A DNA stretch of 64,000 nt. Origin: Streptomyces sp. B3I8 (GTDB taxonomy: Bacteria; Actinomycetota; Actinomycetes; Streptomycetales; Streptomycetaceae). The notes beneath the pieces were generated by a model. It made no database searches. It saw only the letters and a list, made by a program, of their open reading frames with translations, and was not told the DNA's origin. The stretch lies in assembly GCF_030816915.1 (NCBI RefSeq), contig NZ_JAUSYN010000002.1, forward strand, positions 2,245,501-2,309,500, in the 5' to 3' direction. Shown in pieces: positions 45,209-52,629 of this stretch; within the stretch, counting starts at the first letter, position 1, and every line of letters starts with the position of its first letter. Made by a program: the position numbers and the translations under genes.

Positions 45209-47341
45209 CTACTCCACGTCGATCCCGAAGTCCCGCAGCAGGTCCTCCAGGCCGCCGCGGTAGCCCTTGCCACCCAGGACGAAGTCCCAGTCGCCGCCCG
45301 GGCGGCGGCGGAACGAGCCGAGGGTGAGGGCGGTCTCGCCGGGGCGGCCGTCGGAGACCTCCAGGCGGGCCAGTTCGGTGCGGTCCGGGTCCAGCAGACG
45401 GATGCCCGCGTCCGTGAAGCCGGACAGGTCCGCGCCGGGGTCGACGGCCGGGTCGACCGCGGCGACCAGGACGAGCCGGTCGGCCGACTGCGGCAGCGCG
45501 TCGAAGGTGACCCGCAGCGCGGCCCGGTCCGGTGCGTCGGCGGGCAGCGCGCGGACCGTGCCGTCGGGGGTGTGCGGGTTGTTGTAGAAGACGAAGTGGT
45601 CGTCGCTGAGCACCCGGTCGCCGTGGCAGACGAGCGCGCACACGTCCACCGCGACGCCGCCGGACCAGGTCATGCCGAGCACGTTGTAGTCGTCGGTGGC
45701 GGCGTCGGCGGCGGGCTCCGGGGACCCACCGCGCGGCGCGGGCACCCGGCCGCCGGACCCCCCGCTCCGTGATCCCCCTCGGCGGTCGCTGTCGCCGTCC
45801 CCCAGCCGGCCGCGCAGGCCGTGCCGGTGCAGCAGGTCCACCAGTTCGGGGCCGGAGACCAGTTCCAGCGGCTTGCCGTGGGCGAAGGTGTGCGAGCCCG
45901 GGCCGAAGCCGGACGTCGTGACCAGCACGCCCTTGTTGGCGCCCAGGGACTGCACCGTGCCGTACAGATCACGGACGGCCGTCGGCGGGACGGTCTTCCT
46001 GTACCGCTTGACCTGGACCACGAGCGAACCGCCGCGGATCGGCGTCGGGTCCAGCGCGTCGACGTCCACCCCGCCGTCGTTCGACCGCTGCGTCGTCACC
46101 GCCTGCATGCCCATCGCCCGGAACAACTCCGCGACCAGCGCCTCGAAGGCGAGCGGGTCCATCGCGAAGAGGTCCGGCTCCTCCTCCCCGCCGTGCGTGA
46201 CGACCCCGCCGCCGACCTCCTCCGGACGCCGGCCCGGCCGTACGGCGGCGTACTGGTCGGGGCGGGTCGAGAGCTGCCCCCGCAACGCCTCCGTCAGACA
46301 GTCCACCGGGCTGACCTGCTCCAGGTGCAGACCGGCGAAGAGGGATCTCGGGGCCATCACCGTGACCAGGAAGATCTCCGTGCGCCGGCCCGTCGCCGGA
46401 TCGTGGTCGTCCACGAAACCGTTGAACGCCACCGACTCCAGCGCGCCGAACTCGTCAGCCGCGAACAGCTCGTGCAGCACGAGCAGCGCGCTCTGCGCGA
46501 GCACCTCCCGGTACAGCGCACGGCGCTGGGTGACCGGGCGGGGCGTCTCCTTGTCCTGGTCGGAGCCGGGCAGATACCGCACCTGCTTCGTCTCCGGAAC
46601 GATGTCGTACCTCGGCAGCTCCCAGTTGAGCACCAGCTGCCGGGCCGCCGGATCGTACGCCGCCGCGACCTGGCGCGGGAACCCCTCCGGCCAGGCGGAG
46701 GAGGCGTACAGGGCGGCCGAGAAGTACTCCACGGCGGCCTCGGGATCCGCCGCCCGCAGAGCCTGCCCCATCTGCGCGATCCCCGCGTTGTGCGCGCGGA
46801 TCTCGGCGAGCCGGGCCGCCGCCCACGCGTCGTACTGCCGCCGGTAGTCCGCCAGTTGGCGCTGCCGCTGCGCCTCGGCCGCCTGCGCGGCGTGCCAGTC
46901 GCGCTCGAACCGGGCCCGCGCCTCGGCCTGCGCCTGTGCCTGCGCCCGCCGGCCCGCACCCCAGCCGGCCTGCGCCTGGTAGTGATCGGGGTCGGGCATG
47001 ACGAGCGGCTCGGCCAGCGGCCCCGGCGTGAACGGCTCCAGCTCCTCCGCCCGTGCCAGCGCCCCCGCGCGGAACGCGGGCGCCCCGCAACCGGCGGCCA
47101 ACAGCCCCTGCAACGCCTCGACCTGCGCGTCCAGCTCCTCCGTGCGGCGCCGCGCCTCGGCCTCACGCTGCTGCCGGTACGCCGCCTGCTGCTCGCGTCG
47201 GCTGCGGTTCACCTCACGCTCGTACGCCCGCTGCCGGCGCTCGTACTCCCGCTGCTGCCGTACCTGCGCCTCCAGCCCCCGCTGCTGCTGACGCTGCGCC
47301 TCGGCCCAGATCCCGGCCAATCCGTTGGAGCGACGACTCAT
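45209..47341 (-). CDS. Mrr-type restriction endonuclease fused to a TerD domain
   Basis: 710 aa with three parts. Residues 1-195: Gln/Arg/Glu/Ala-rich coiled coil. Residues about 200-375: a globular region of unknown type (AAYDPAARQLVLNWELPRYDIVPETKQVRYLPGS). Residues 394-508: Mrr-like PD-(D/E)xK nuclease (MDPLAFEALVAELFRAMGMQ, GGVDVDA with Asp426, then VVQVKRY with Gln443-x-Lys445, then TTSGFGPGSHTFA). Residues 551-708: TerD/TerZ-like domain (VLGMTWSGGVAVDVCALVC, LSDDHFVFYNN, DPDRTELARLEVSD), a probable calcium-binding stress module. Mrr enzymes cut modified DNA; TerD proteins belong to tellurite/phage/stress systems. A modification methylase is not adjacent. Probable defence or DNA-stress effector. 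Confidence 0.85.
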   Translation of the reverse strand: MSRRSNGLAGIWAEAQRQQQRGLEAQVRQQREYERRQRAYEREVNRSRREQQAAYRQQREAEARRRTEELDAQVEALQGLLAAGCGAPAFRAGALARAEELEPFTPGPLAEPLVMPDPDHYQAQAGWGAGRRAQAQAQAEARARFERDWHAAQAAEAQRQRQLADYRRQYDAWAAARLAEIRAHNAGIAQMGQALRAADPEAAVEYFSAALYASSAWPEGFPRQVAAAYDPAARQLVLNWELPRYDIVPETKQVRYLPGSDQDKETPRPVTQRRALYREVLAQSALLVLHELFAADEFGALESVAFNGFVDDHDPATGRRTEIFLVTVMAPRSLFAGLHLEQVSPVDCLTEALRGQLSTRPDQYAAVRPGRRPEEVGGGVVTHGGEEEPDLFAMDPLAFEALVAELFRAMGMQAVTTQRSNDGGVDVDALDPTPIRGGSLVVQVKRYRKTVPPTAVRDLYGTVQSLGANKGVLVTTSGFGPGSHTFAHGKPLELVSGPELVDLLHRHGLRGRLGDGDSDRRGGSRSGGSGGRVPAPRGGSPEPAADAATDDYNVLGMTWSGGVAVDVCALVCHGDRVLSDDHFVFYNNPHTPDGTVRALPADAPDRAALRVTFDALPQSADRLVLVAAVDPAVDPGADLSGFTDAGIRLLDPDRTELARLEVSDGRPGETALTLGSFRRRPGGDWDFVLGGKGYRGGLEDLLRDFGIDVE

Positions 47342-47545
47342 CCCCTACAGGCCCCTCCCCCAGGGCTCCGGCGCACCCCACCGACCCTGTCCCCACAACC
47401 AGTATCAATGGGGCGACTCTATCCCTCCAGGCCACCGCCCGACCGGGGCGCCCAACCCGAGCGCGCACGCCCCGCGCTGCGCCCGCGCGCCCTTCCCGGG
47501 GCCACACCAGTCGGATATTACGGACTTCCGAACAGGGGGACGCAC
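47342..47545. other. Divergent spacer, Mrr-TerD / membrane-anchored protein
   Basis: 204 bp between two outward-facing genes. Contains ggatattacggacttccg near 47512-47530, the least GC-rich piece; probably both promoters. No strong dyad. Confidence 0.35.
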
Positions 47546-48211
47546 GTGACCAGTACCGACACAGGTTCCACGAACGACACAGCCGCCTCCGGGCCACCGG
47601 ACGGGGGCGGGAAGCCCGGCAGGAGGAACGCGATCGTCACCACTCTCATCGCAGGGGTCGCGGCCGTCGCCGCCGCGGCGGTTCCCCTGCTCGTCAGGTC
47701 CGATCCGCCTCATCCGCCGACGGATCCCTGCGACCTCGACCGGCTCACCGGGTTCTGGGCCCAGCCCCCGTCCGAACGTCACAACGAGGCGCTCCTCGCC
47801 GACCACCGGACCCCTCGCGTCTACACCCGGGTCAGCACCGACTCGAACCCCGAGGTGAGCGTCAGGGGGCGGCTGAACCTCGACGTACCGGCCGGGCAGG
47901 TCCTCTACATGGTGAGACGGCCCGACCCCGGCACCCGGGACCAGGAAGGCAATCCGGGCAACGGCCGCTACTACCCGGTCGCGCCCGTCACCCCCACCTC
48001 GCGGGGCTGCTGGGAGGACGACGCCCGACCGATCGGCTACCCGGGGGCCAAGGGGATCGGCCAGATCTATCTGCTCGTCCTGGTGGGCCAGGACCGGGCG
48101 GCGTCCTTCGCGAACGACCGCACCGCCCGCGACTGGGACGGCTACAACCCGGACCAGTGGTCCGCGTCCAACAGCATCAGCGTGCTGAGCTTCCCCGTGT
48201 CGTCCGCATGA
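47546..48211 (+). CDS. Membrane-anchored or secreted hypothetical protein
   Basis: 221 aa from GTG 47546 with gggggac upstream. N-terminal 27 residues polar, then helix AIVTTLIAGVAAVAAAAVPLLV (about 29-50), then an outer domain of about 170 residues with two cysteines (DPCDLDRLTGFW and SRGCWEDDARP). Contains VRGRLNLDVPAGQVLYMVRRPDPGTRDQEGNPGNGRYYPVAPVTPTSRGCW, a fold found in several actinobacterial surface proteins, not named. It ends just before the mobile-element boundary at 48300. Confidence 0.75.
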   Translation: MTSTDTGSTNDTAASGPPDGGGKPGRRNAIVTTLIAGVAAVAAAAVPLLVRSDPPHPPTDPCDLDRLTGFWAQPPSERHNEALLADHRTPRVYTRVSTDSNPEVSVRGRLNLDVPAGQVLYMVRRPDPGTRDQEGNPGNGRYYPVAPVTPTSRGCWEDDARPIGYPGAKGIGQIYLLVLVGQDRAASFANDRTARDWDGYNPDQWSASNSISVLSFPVSSA

Positions 48212-48299
48212 GAGGGGCCCCTCTCCGGACCGAGCGCATCTGACGCACCCGGCCCGGAGCGGGAACGCCCCGCCCACCGTCCGTCCCTGGGCTCACGCC

Positions 48300-48398
48300 T
48301 CAGTGACTGTGCGCACTGCCCGCCGGCTGCTTGACCGAAAGAGGCAGAAGCTTCTTACCCGTTGGTCCGATCTGAATACTTGTGTCCATCTGGGGACA
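48300..48398 (-). pseudogene. Stranded 3' end of the radical SAM gene (element outer junction)
   Basis: 33 minus-strand codons ending in TGA read CPQMDTSIQIGPTGKKLLP, then LSVKQPAGSAHSH. They align with the current end of the radical SAM protein (CPQFDTWPQLSDSGKKLLPL TVKKTAPTS) over CPQxDT...GKKLLPLxVK. Located immediately before the serine recombinase. I read it as the original chromosomal 3' end, displaced by integration. The crossover site is probably at the CPQ codons, where tgtcc-atctgg-ggaca (48383-48398) forms a short dyad. Confidence 0.75.
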
Positions 48399-48437
48399 TA
48401 TGGAAAAATGCTTAAAACCAGCTCTACGCTGCCCGAC

Positions 48438-50051
48438 ATGAGTAAACGAGGACAGCGGCGGCTCGCGGCGGAGCGAGCGGCCTACAACGTGGAAGCCGAG
48501 TGGACCAAGGCCGATCTCGCGCTCTTGGAAGAGCTGAAGCAGGCTGAGGCGCTGCTCCCCGAGGACGCTCCCCGGGCACTCCTGTCGATCCGCTTATCCG
48601 TACTGACGGACGAGACGACATCGCCAGTACGTCAGGAACTCGATCTCCGCATCCTGGCCAGGGAGCGGGGTTGCCGAGTCATCGGCGTCGCTTCGGACCT
48701 GAACGTGTCGGCGACGAAGGTCCCGCCGTGGAAGCGGAAGGAACTCGGGGACTGGCTGAACAACCGCTCCCCCGAGTTCGACGAAATCCTGTTCTGGAAG
48801 CTCGATCGCTTCGTGCGCCGTCTCTCCGATCTCTCCACGATGATCGAGTGGAGCCTGAAGCGCGGGAAGAACCTGGTCTCGAAGAACGACAGCCTCGACC
48901 TCACGACGACCGCCGGGAAGATCATGGTCACGATCATCGGCGGTATCGCCGAGATCGAGGCGGCCAACACCTCCACCCGGGTCACGAGCCTGTGGGACTA
49001 CGCGAAGTCCCAGGAGGAATGGCTCATCGGGAAGCCGGCGTACGGCTACGTCACCGACGAGGACGACACGGGGAGGGTCGTTCTCGTCATCGATCCCGAG
49101 GCACACAAGGCACTGCACTGGGCACGCCGCATGGCACTTCGCGGACGCTCCGCCCGTTTCATGGTGCGCTGCCTGAAGCGGGCCGGGCTCATGAGCCAGG
49201 GGCTCACCGTGGTGACGCTCCTTCGTCGGCTCCGTAACCCCGCACTCCTCGGCTACCGCGTGGAGGAGGACAAGAACGGCGGACAACGTCGCTCGAAGCC
49301 GGTCCTCGGCAAGGACGGCAAGCCGATCAGGGTCGCTCCCCCGATTTTCACCGAGGAGGAGTTCGAGACTCTCGGCGCAGCGCTGGACAAGCGGATGAAG
49401 AAACAGCCGCCACGCCGTCCCGGCGGAGCCACGCAGTTCCTCGGCGTGCTCCTGTGCGCCGACTGCAAGACGAACATGACCGTGCAGGTCACGAGGAACG
49501 GGTTCGGTACCTACCCCTACCTTCGGTGCCGCAACTGCAAGAGCGGCGGACACGGGGCACCCAACCCGGAGCGGGTCTACGAGCGCCTGGTGGAGGACGT
49601 GCTCAGGGTCCTCGGAGACTTCCCCGTACAGGTTCGTCAGTACGCCGAGGGCGCCGAGGCACGGCGGGAGATCAAGCGTCTTCAGGAGTCCATCGCGCTG
49701 TACATGAAGGAGCTGGAACCCGGGGGCCGGTACACGAAGACGCGGTTCGCCAAGGAGCAGGCAGAGACGACGCTGGACAAGCTTATTGAGGAGCTGGAAG
49801 CGATCGATCCCGAGACGGCGAAGGACCGATGGGTCAACGTCCACGGCGGGAAGACGTTCCGTGAGCACTGGCAAGAGGGCGGCATGGAAGCCATGTCCGC
49901 AGACCTGTACCGCGTCGGCATTCGCTGCGAGGTCACGCGCACGAAGATGCCAGGTGTCCGGGCCCCGAAGGTGCACCTTCGCTTGCTGATTCCGAAGGAC
50001 GTACGCGAGCGGCTCGTGATTCGCGAGGACGACTTCGCACAGGCCTTCTGA
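48438..50051 (+). CDS. Large serine recombinase (integrase)
   Basis: 537 aa from ATG 48438; ATG 48408 is an alternative and neither has a strong ribosome site. Resolvase-like catalytic domain: nucleophile in SIRLSVLTDETTS (Ser54), then EILFWKLDRFVRRLSDL (121-132) and LTTTAGKIMVTIIGGIAEIEA. A recombinase domain follows (PAYGYVTDEDDTG...FMVRCLKRAGL), then a zinc ribbon (CADCKTN and CRNCKSGG) and a C-terminal coiled coil, the plan of phage and integrative-element integrases. Catalytic residues look intact. Lower GC and less biased codons than its neighbours indicate transfer. Its 5' end abuts the outer attachment junction, as expected for int-att organisation. Confidence 0.92.
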   Translation: MSKRGQRRLAAERAAYNVEAEWTKADLALLEELKQAEALLPEDAPRALLSIRLSVLTDETTSPVRQELDLRILARERGCRVIGVASDLNVSATKVPPWKRKELGDWLNNRSPEFDEILFWKLDRFVRRLSDLSTMIEWSLKRGKNLVSKNDSLDLTTTAGKIMVTIIGGIAEIEAANTSTRVTSLWDYAKSQEEWLIGKPAYGYVTDEDDTGRVVLVIDPEAHKALHWARRMALRGRSARFMVRCLKRAGLMSQGLTVVTLLRRLRNPALLGYRVEEDKNGGQRRSKPVLGKDGKPIRVAPPIFTEEEFETLGAALDKRMKKQPPRRPGGATQFLGVLLCADCKTNMTVQVTRNGFGTYPYLRCRNCKSGGHGAPNPERVYERLVEDVLRVLGDFPVQVRQYAEGAEARREIKRLQESIALYMKELEPGGRYTKTRFAKEQAETTLDKLIEELEAIDPETAKDRWVNVHGGKTFREHWQEGGMEAMSADLYRVGIRCEVTRTKMPGVRAPKVHLRLLIPKDVRERLVIREDDFAQAF

Positions 50052-50072
50052 GCCCTCACACCGCACACAGAA

Positions 50073-50110
50073 CGAAGCCGCCTTCCCGTGACGCGAGGAA
50101 GGCGGCTTCG
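50073..50110. terminator. Convergent terminator after the recombinase
   Basis: A perfect 14-bp stem, cgaagccgccttcc (50073-50086) and ggaaggcggcttcg (50097-50110), loop cgtgacgcga. It serves the recombinase and the opposing 42-aa gene. Confidence 0.8.
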
Positions 50111-50114
50111 CGTC

Positions 50115-50243
50115 TCACTCGAACCATGCGGTGGCGTCGAACGGTTCCTCGGTGCCGTCCTCATCCACGATCACGATCTCGCTCTCGATCAGGTGCGCCG
50201 CTCTGCCGTCGTTCGAGGGCTGAGGAATGGGCAGAGGGGTCAT
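50115..50243 (-). CDS. 42-aa acidic protein downstream of the replicase
   Basis: 42 aa from ATG 50243 (MTPLPIPQPSNDGRAAHLIE, ending PFDATAWFE). Acidic, no membrane helix. Its ATG shares one base with the replicase stop codon (TGATG), a translational-coupling arrangement common in actinomycete integrative plasmids. Function unknown. Confidence 0.6.
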   Translation of the reverse strand: MTPLPIPQPSNDGRAAHLIESEIVIVDEDGTEEPFDATAWFE

Positions 50244-51298
50244 CAGCGCCCACCGCCCTCTTGCCTGGCATCAGCGCTGAGCCGCCGACCCTCCGCCAGG
50301 TCCTCCGCCACACCGGCCGCGATGAGGGCCGCGCCGGGGGTGTGGCCGGAGCCGACGTAACGCCAGTGCGCTTCCGTGATCGCGTCTGGAATCTCGGCGT
50401 CTCCGACGTGCTGAGCACGCTCGGCGCGCAGTGCCGCATAGGTGGTGGAGTACGCGCGGGACTTGGTGAGGATGTGCCCGCGGTAGCCGAGGGTGTGGGT
50501 CCAGGTGCGCAGGTGGAGGGGTGCGTACTCGGGGAGGCCGCCGAGGCGCCAGGAGGTGCGCATGAGGGTGCGGACGTGCGCGCTCACGGGTGCAGTGTCG
50601 ATGTCGGCCCAGGTGGTGACCCTGTGGTCGGTACCGGCGCCTGTCTCGCTCGCGCCCTTGGTGACGTACTTCGCGACGTATGCGGCCACGGCGTCATCGC
50701 CGGGCCCAGCCCCGTCACCGTCGGCGTGCAGCGGACGGACGTCGAGTTGGGCGCCCCAGCGCAGGAGCAGTTCGCCGACGGCGGGGTTGTACGGGGTGCG
50801 GACCAGGACGCGCCCGGCGGAGGCGCGGACGGCGTCGGTGAGCCGGTCGGCCGTGCCCCAGGGCGGGGGTTCGTCGGTCGGTCCGTCGGGGCCGTCGAGG
50901 CGGACGACCGCGTGCACGTGGACGGCCGCCCGTTTCTGGTATTCGGCGACGCGTGCGAAGGACAGTCGGGCGTGGTGGGCGAAGCGGGACTGCACGAGGC
51001 CGGCGGAGGTGGCCAGGCGCCGCCGCACGTCGATGACGAAGCGGTCCCACAGCTTGGAGGCGTGCGCGTGCCACAGGACGTGTCCGGTGTAGTCGTAGCA
51101 GTCGGGGCACAGGGGTTGGCCGATGAGGGGATCGGTCGGAGTGTGCTCGGTGGTGCAACCGAGGGGGCGCCCGTGGTCGCAGGTGCCGCCGTCGCGGCGG
51201 GGGCGGCAGCGTTCTCCGATCCGGTGCACGGGGCCGAAGGACGGCGCGGTCAGGGTGACGAAGAGCCGGGGACGGTTGGAGCGCACTGGTCCTGGCAT
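50243..51298 (-). CDS. RepSA-like rolling-circle replication initiator, N-terminally truncated
   Basis: 351 aa from ATG 51298. The three rolling-circle motifs are present: LFVTLTAPSFG (motif I, 12-22), VHVHAVVRLDG with His127-x-His129 (HUH, motif II), and YVAKYVTK (motif III, Tyr207-x-x-Lys210). CPDCYDY and STTYAALRAER are typical of RepSA proteins of pSAM2-like elements. Family members carry roughly 110-130 more N-terminal residues with a zinc-binding segment; these are absent and upstream DNA does not encode them. Probably a relic of an integrative plasmid; no transfer genes accompany it. Confidence 0.82.
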   Translation of the reverse strand: MPGPVRSNRPRLFVTLTAPSFGPVHRIGERCRPRRDGGTCDHGRPLGCTTEHTPTDPLIGQPLCPDCYDYTGHVLWHAHASKLWDRFVIDVRRRLATSAGLVQSRFAHHARLSFARVAEYQKRAAVHVHAVVRLDGPDGPTDEPPPWGTADRLTDAVRASAGRVLVRTPYNPAVGELLLRWGAQLDVRPLHADGDGAGPGDDAVAAYVAKYVTKGASETGAGTDHRVTTWADIDTAPVSAHVRTLMRTSWRLGGLPEYAPLHLRTWTHTLGYRGHILTKSRAYSTTYAALRAERAQHVGDAEIPDAITEAHWRYVGSGHTPGAALIAAGVAEDLAEGRRLSADARQEGGGR

Positions 51299-51375
51299 AG
51301 ATGGACGTCAGCGAGAAGCCCAGCGAATCACCTGCTTCCGGCCACTGCTCGACGCATTACTCACATCAAGAAGAC

Positions 51376-51479
51376 CCGTTTCAGCTGGTCGGAGCCGTCT
51401 TCTTGACCGTCAGCGGCAGCAACTTCTTGCCGCTGTCGCTCAGTGGCGGCCATGTATCGAACTGAGGGCACGGCCCGCA
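51376..51479 (-). repeat. Direct repeat A: copy of the radical SAM 3' end
   Basis: 104 bp matching 52526-52629 with three mismatches, offset exactly 1150 bp. On the minus strand it would encode CGPCPQFDTWPPLSDSGKKL and then LPLTVKKTAPTS with the stop, i.e. the C-terminus of the radical SAM protein with two changes to Pro. Not attached to any upstream coding sequence. Confidence 0.92.
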
Positions 51480-51498
51480 CCGCAACTACACCAGCCGG

Positions 51499-52305
51499 TC
51501 ACCGAGACAGGGACAGCCGTCGTTGCTCACGGTCGATGTCAGTGGCGATGACCGTTAGTTCGTCGCCGATCTGTACGGCGTCTTCAGACACGGCCACCGG
51601 GGTTGCGCCGGCCTCGCGCAGCGGGACCAGTCCCTCGACTCCGTCGGCCACCTCGACGAAGAAGCCGAAGGGCAGCAGTTTGGTCACGCGCCCACGCAGT
51701 GGCTGGCCGACCCGGACGTGGTCGGCGAACGTCTGGAAGGGGTCAGGCTGCCTTGCTCGCAGGGACAGCCGGGCCTCCCCGTTCCAGGTGTCGAATTGCA
51801 GGAACTCGCACGACACACGCTGGCCGACCGAAACGACCTCGGACGCCGCTTCGAAGCGCCGCCAGGACAGTTCGGGGTAGGTGATGAAGCCGACCCCGGG
51901 ATGGACCGGATGGTCGGGGCCCTCGTCCAGTGCTACGAAGACACCGAAGGGCTCTATCGCCGCCACCGTGCCGGCCAAGAGCTCACCGTGGCGAAGCCGC
52001 TTGAGGAACGCCCAGAGGTCCGGGTTCTCGGTGGCCGCCATCGAAAGCCGCACCCGCGTCGCATCGAGATCCACGGCCGTCACCTCGGCCGTGATCCGCT
52101 GCCCGACCGTGACAGCGTCGGCGAAGCGTCGACGCCAAGAACCATCCAACGGACCCACCACGCCCAGCGGGCGCGCCGCGAACCCGTCCAGCAGCACCAC
52201 GGCCTCGCCAGGCGTGACCGCCGTGACTGTTCCCGAGCGGAGGGCACCGACCCGCACGGCCGCCAGGAAGTCCCGGGCAGCCCGGTCCGTCGACACGTCG
52301 CTCAT
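51499..52305 (-). CDS. Triple S1-domain RNA-binding protein carried by the element
   Basis: 268 aa from ATG 52305 (MSDVSTDRAARDFLAAVRVG). Three S1-type repeats: SGTVTAVTPGEAVVLLDG..., LAGTVAAIEPFGVFVALDEG... and LRGRVTKLLPFGFFVEVADGVEGLVPL. No catalytic domain. It resembles ribosomal protein S1 or Rps1-like factors in miniature and may bind mRNA or the ribosome. It lies between the two 104-bp repeats together with the 61-aa gene, so the pair appears to be the cargo of a 1150-bp unit. Confidence 0.85.
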   Translation of the reverse strand: MSDVSTDRAARDFLAAVRVGALRSGTVTAVTPGEAVVLLDGFAARPLGVVGPLDGSWRRRFADAVTVGQRITAEVTAVDLDATRVRLSMAATENPDLWAFLKRLRHGELLAGTVAAIEPFGVFVALDEGPDHPVHPGVGFITYPELSWRRFEAASEVVSVGQRVSCEFLQFDTWNGEARLSLRARQPDPFQTFADHVRVGQPLRGRVTKLLPFGFFVEVADGVEGLVPLREAGATPVAVSEDAVQIGDELTVIATDIDREQRRLSLSR

Positions 52306-52331
52306 GCCGCCCAGGTTCTCACGAGGGCCGG

Positions 52332-52517
52332 CTAGACCCACTCCACCTCGGACTCGATCCCCGCGGGGCTCCCAAGCACCGGCAGGGGCGTCCTCGGCCG
52401 TTCTGGCGCCGCCCCACGCGCCCCCTGAATGCCGAGGAAACCGAGCGCTGCGGCCACCTCATCCTCTGTGACCTCCGCCACAGCGTCGGCGAGACGCTGC
52501 AGCGGGTCATCACTCAC
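52332..52517 (-). CDS. 61-aa acidic protein upstream of the S1 gene
   Basis: 61 aa, starting MSDDPLQRLADAVAEVTEDEVAAALGFLG. Predicted helical and acidic; reads like a small partner or dimerisation module. Same strand as the S1 gene, 26 bp before its start; its own start lies 13 bp before the radical SAM stop region. Unrecognised. Confidence 0.65.
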   Translation of the reverse strand: MSDDPLQRLADAVAEVTEDEVAAALGFLGIQGARGAAPERPRTPLPVLGSPAGIESEVEWV

Positions 52518-52525
52518 GTCAGCGA

Positions 52526-52629
52526 CCGTTTCAGCTGGTCGGAGCCGTCTTCTTGACCGTCAGCGGCAGCAACTTCTTGCCGCTGTCGCTCAGTTGCGGC
52601 CATGTATCGAACTGAGGGCACACCCCGCA
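52526..52629 (-). repeat. Direct repeat B: current 3' end of the radical SAM gene
   Basis: Partner of 51376-51479. This copy is the one joined to the intact gene, so the last about 30 codons of the protein are shared with the element rather than with the stranded copy at 48300-48398. Confidence 0.92.

Noticed and set aside
48300-48437. Upstream start (GTG 48303) for the serine recombinase
   Set aside because: Those codons overlap the stranded radical SAM end and lie before the catalytic fold; no homologous N-terminal extension is expected.
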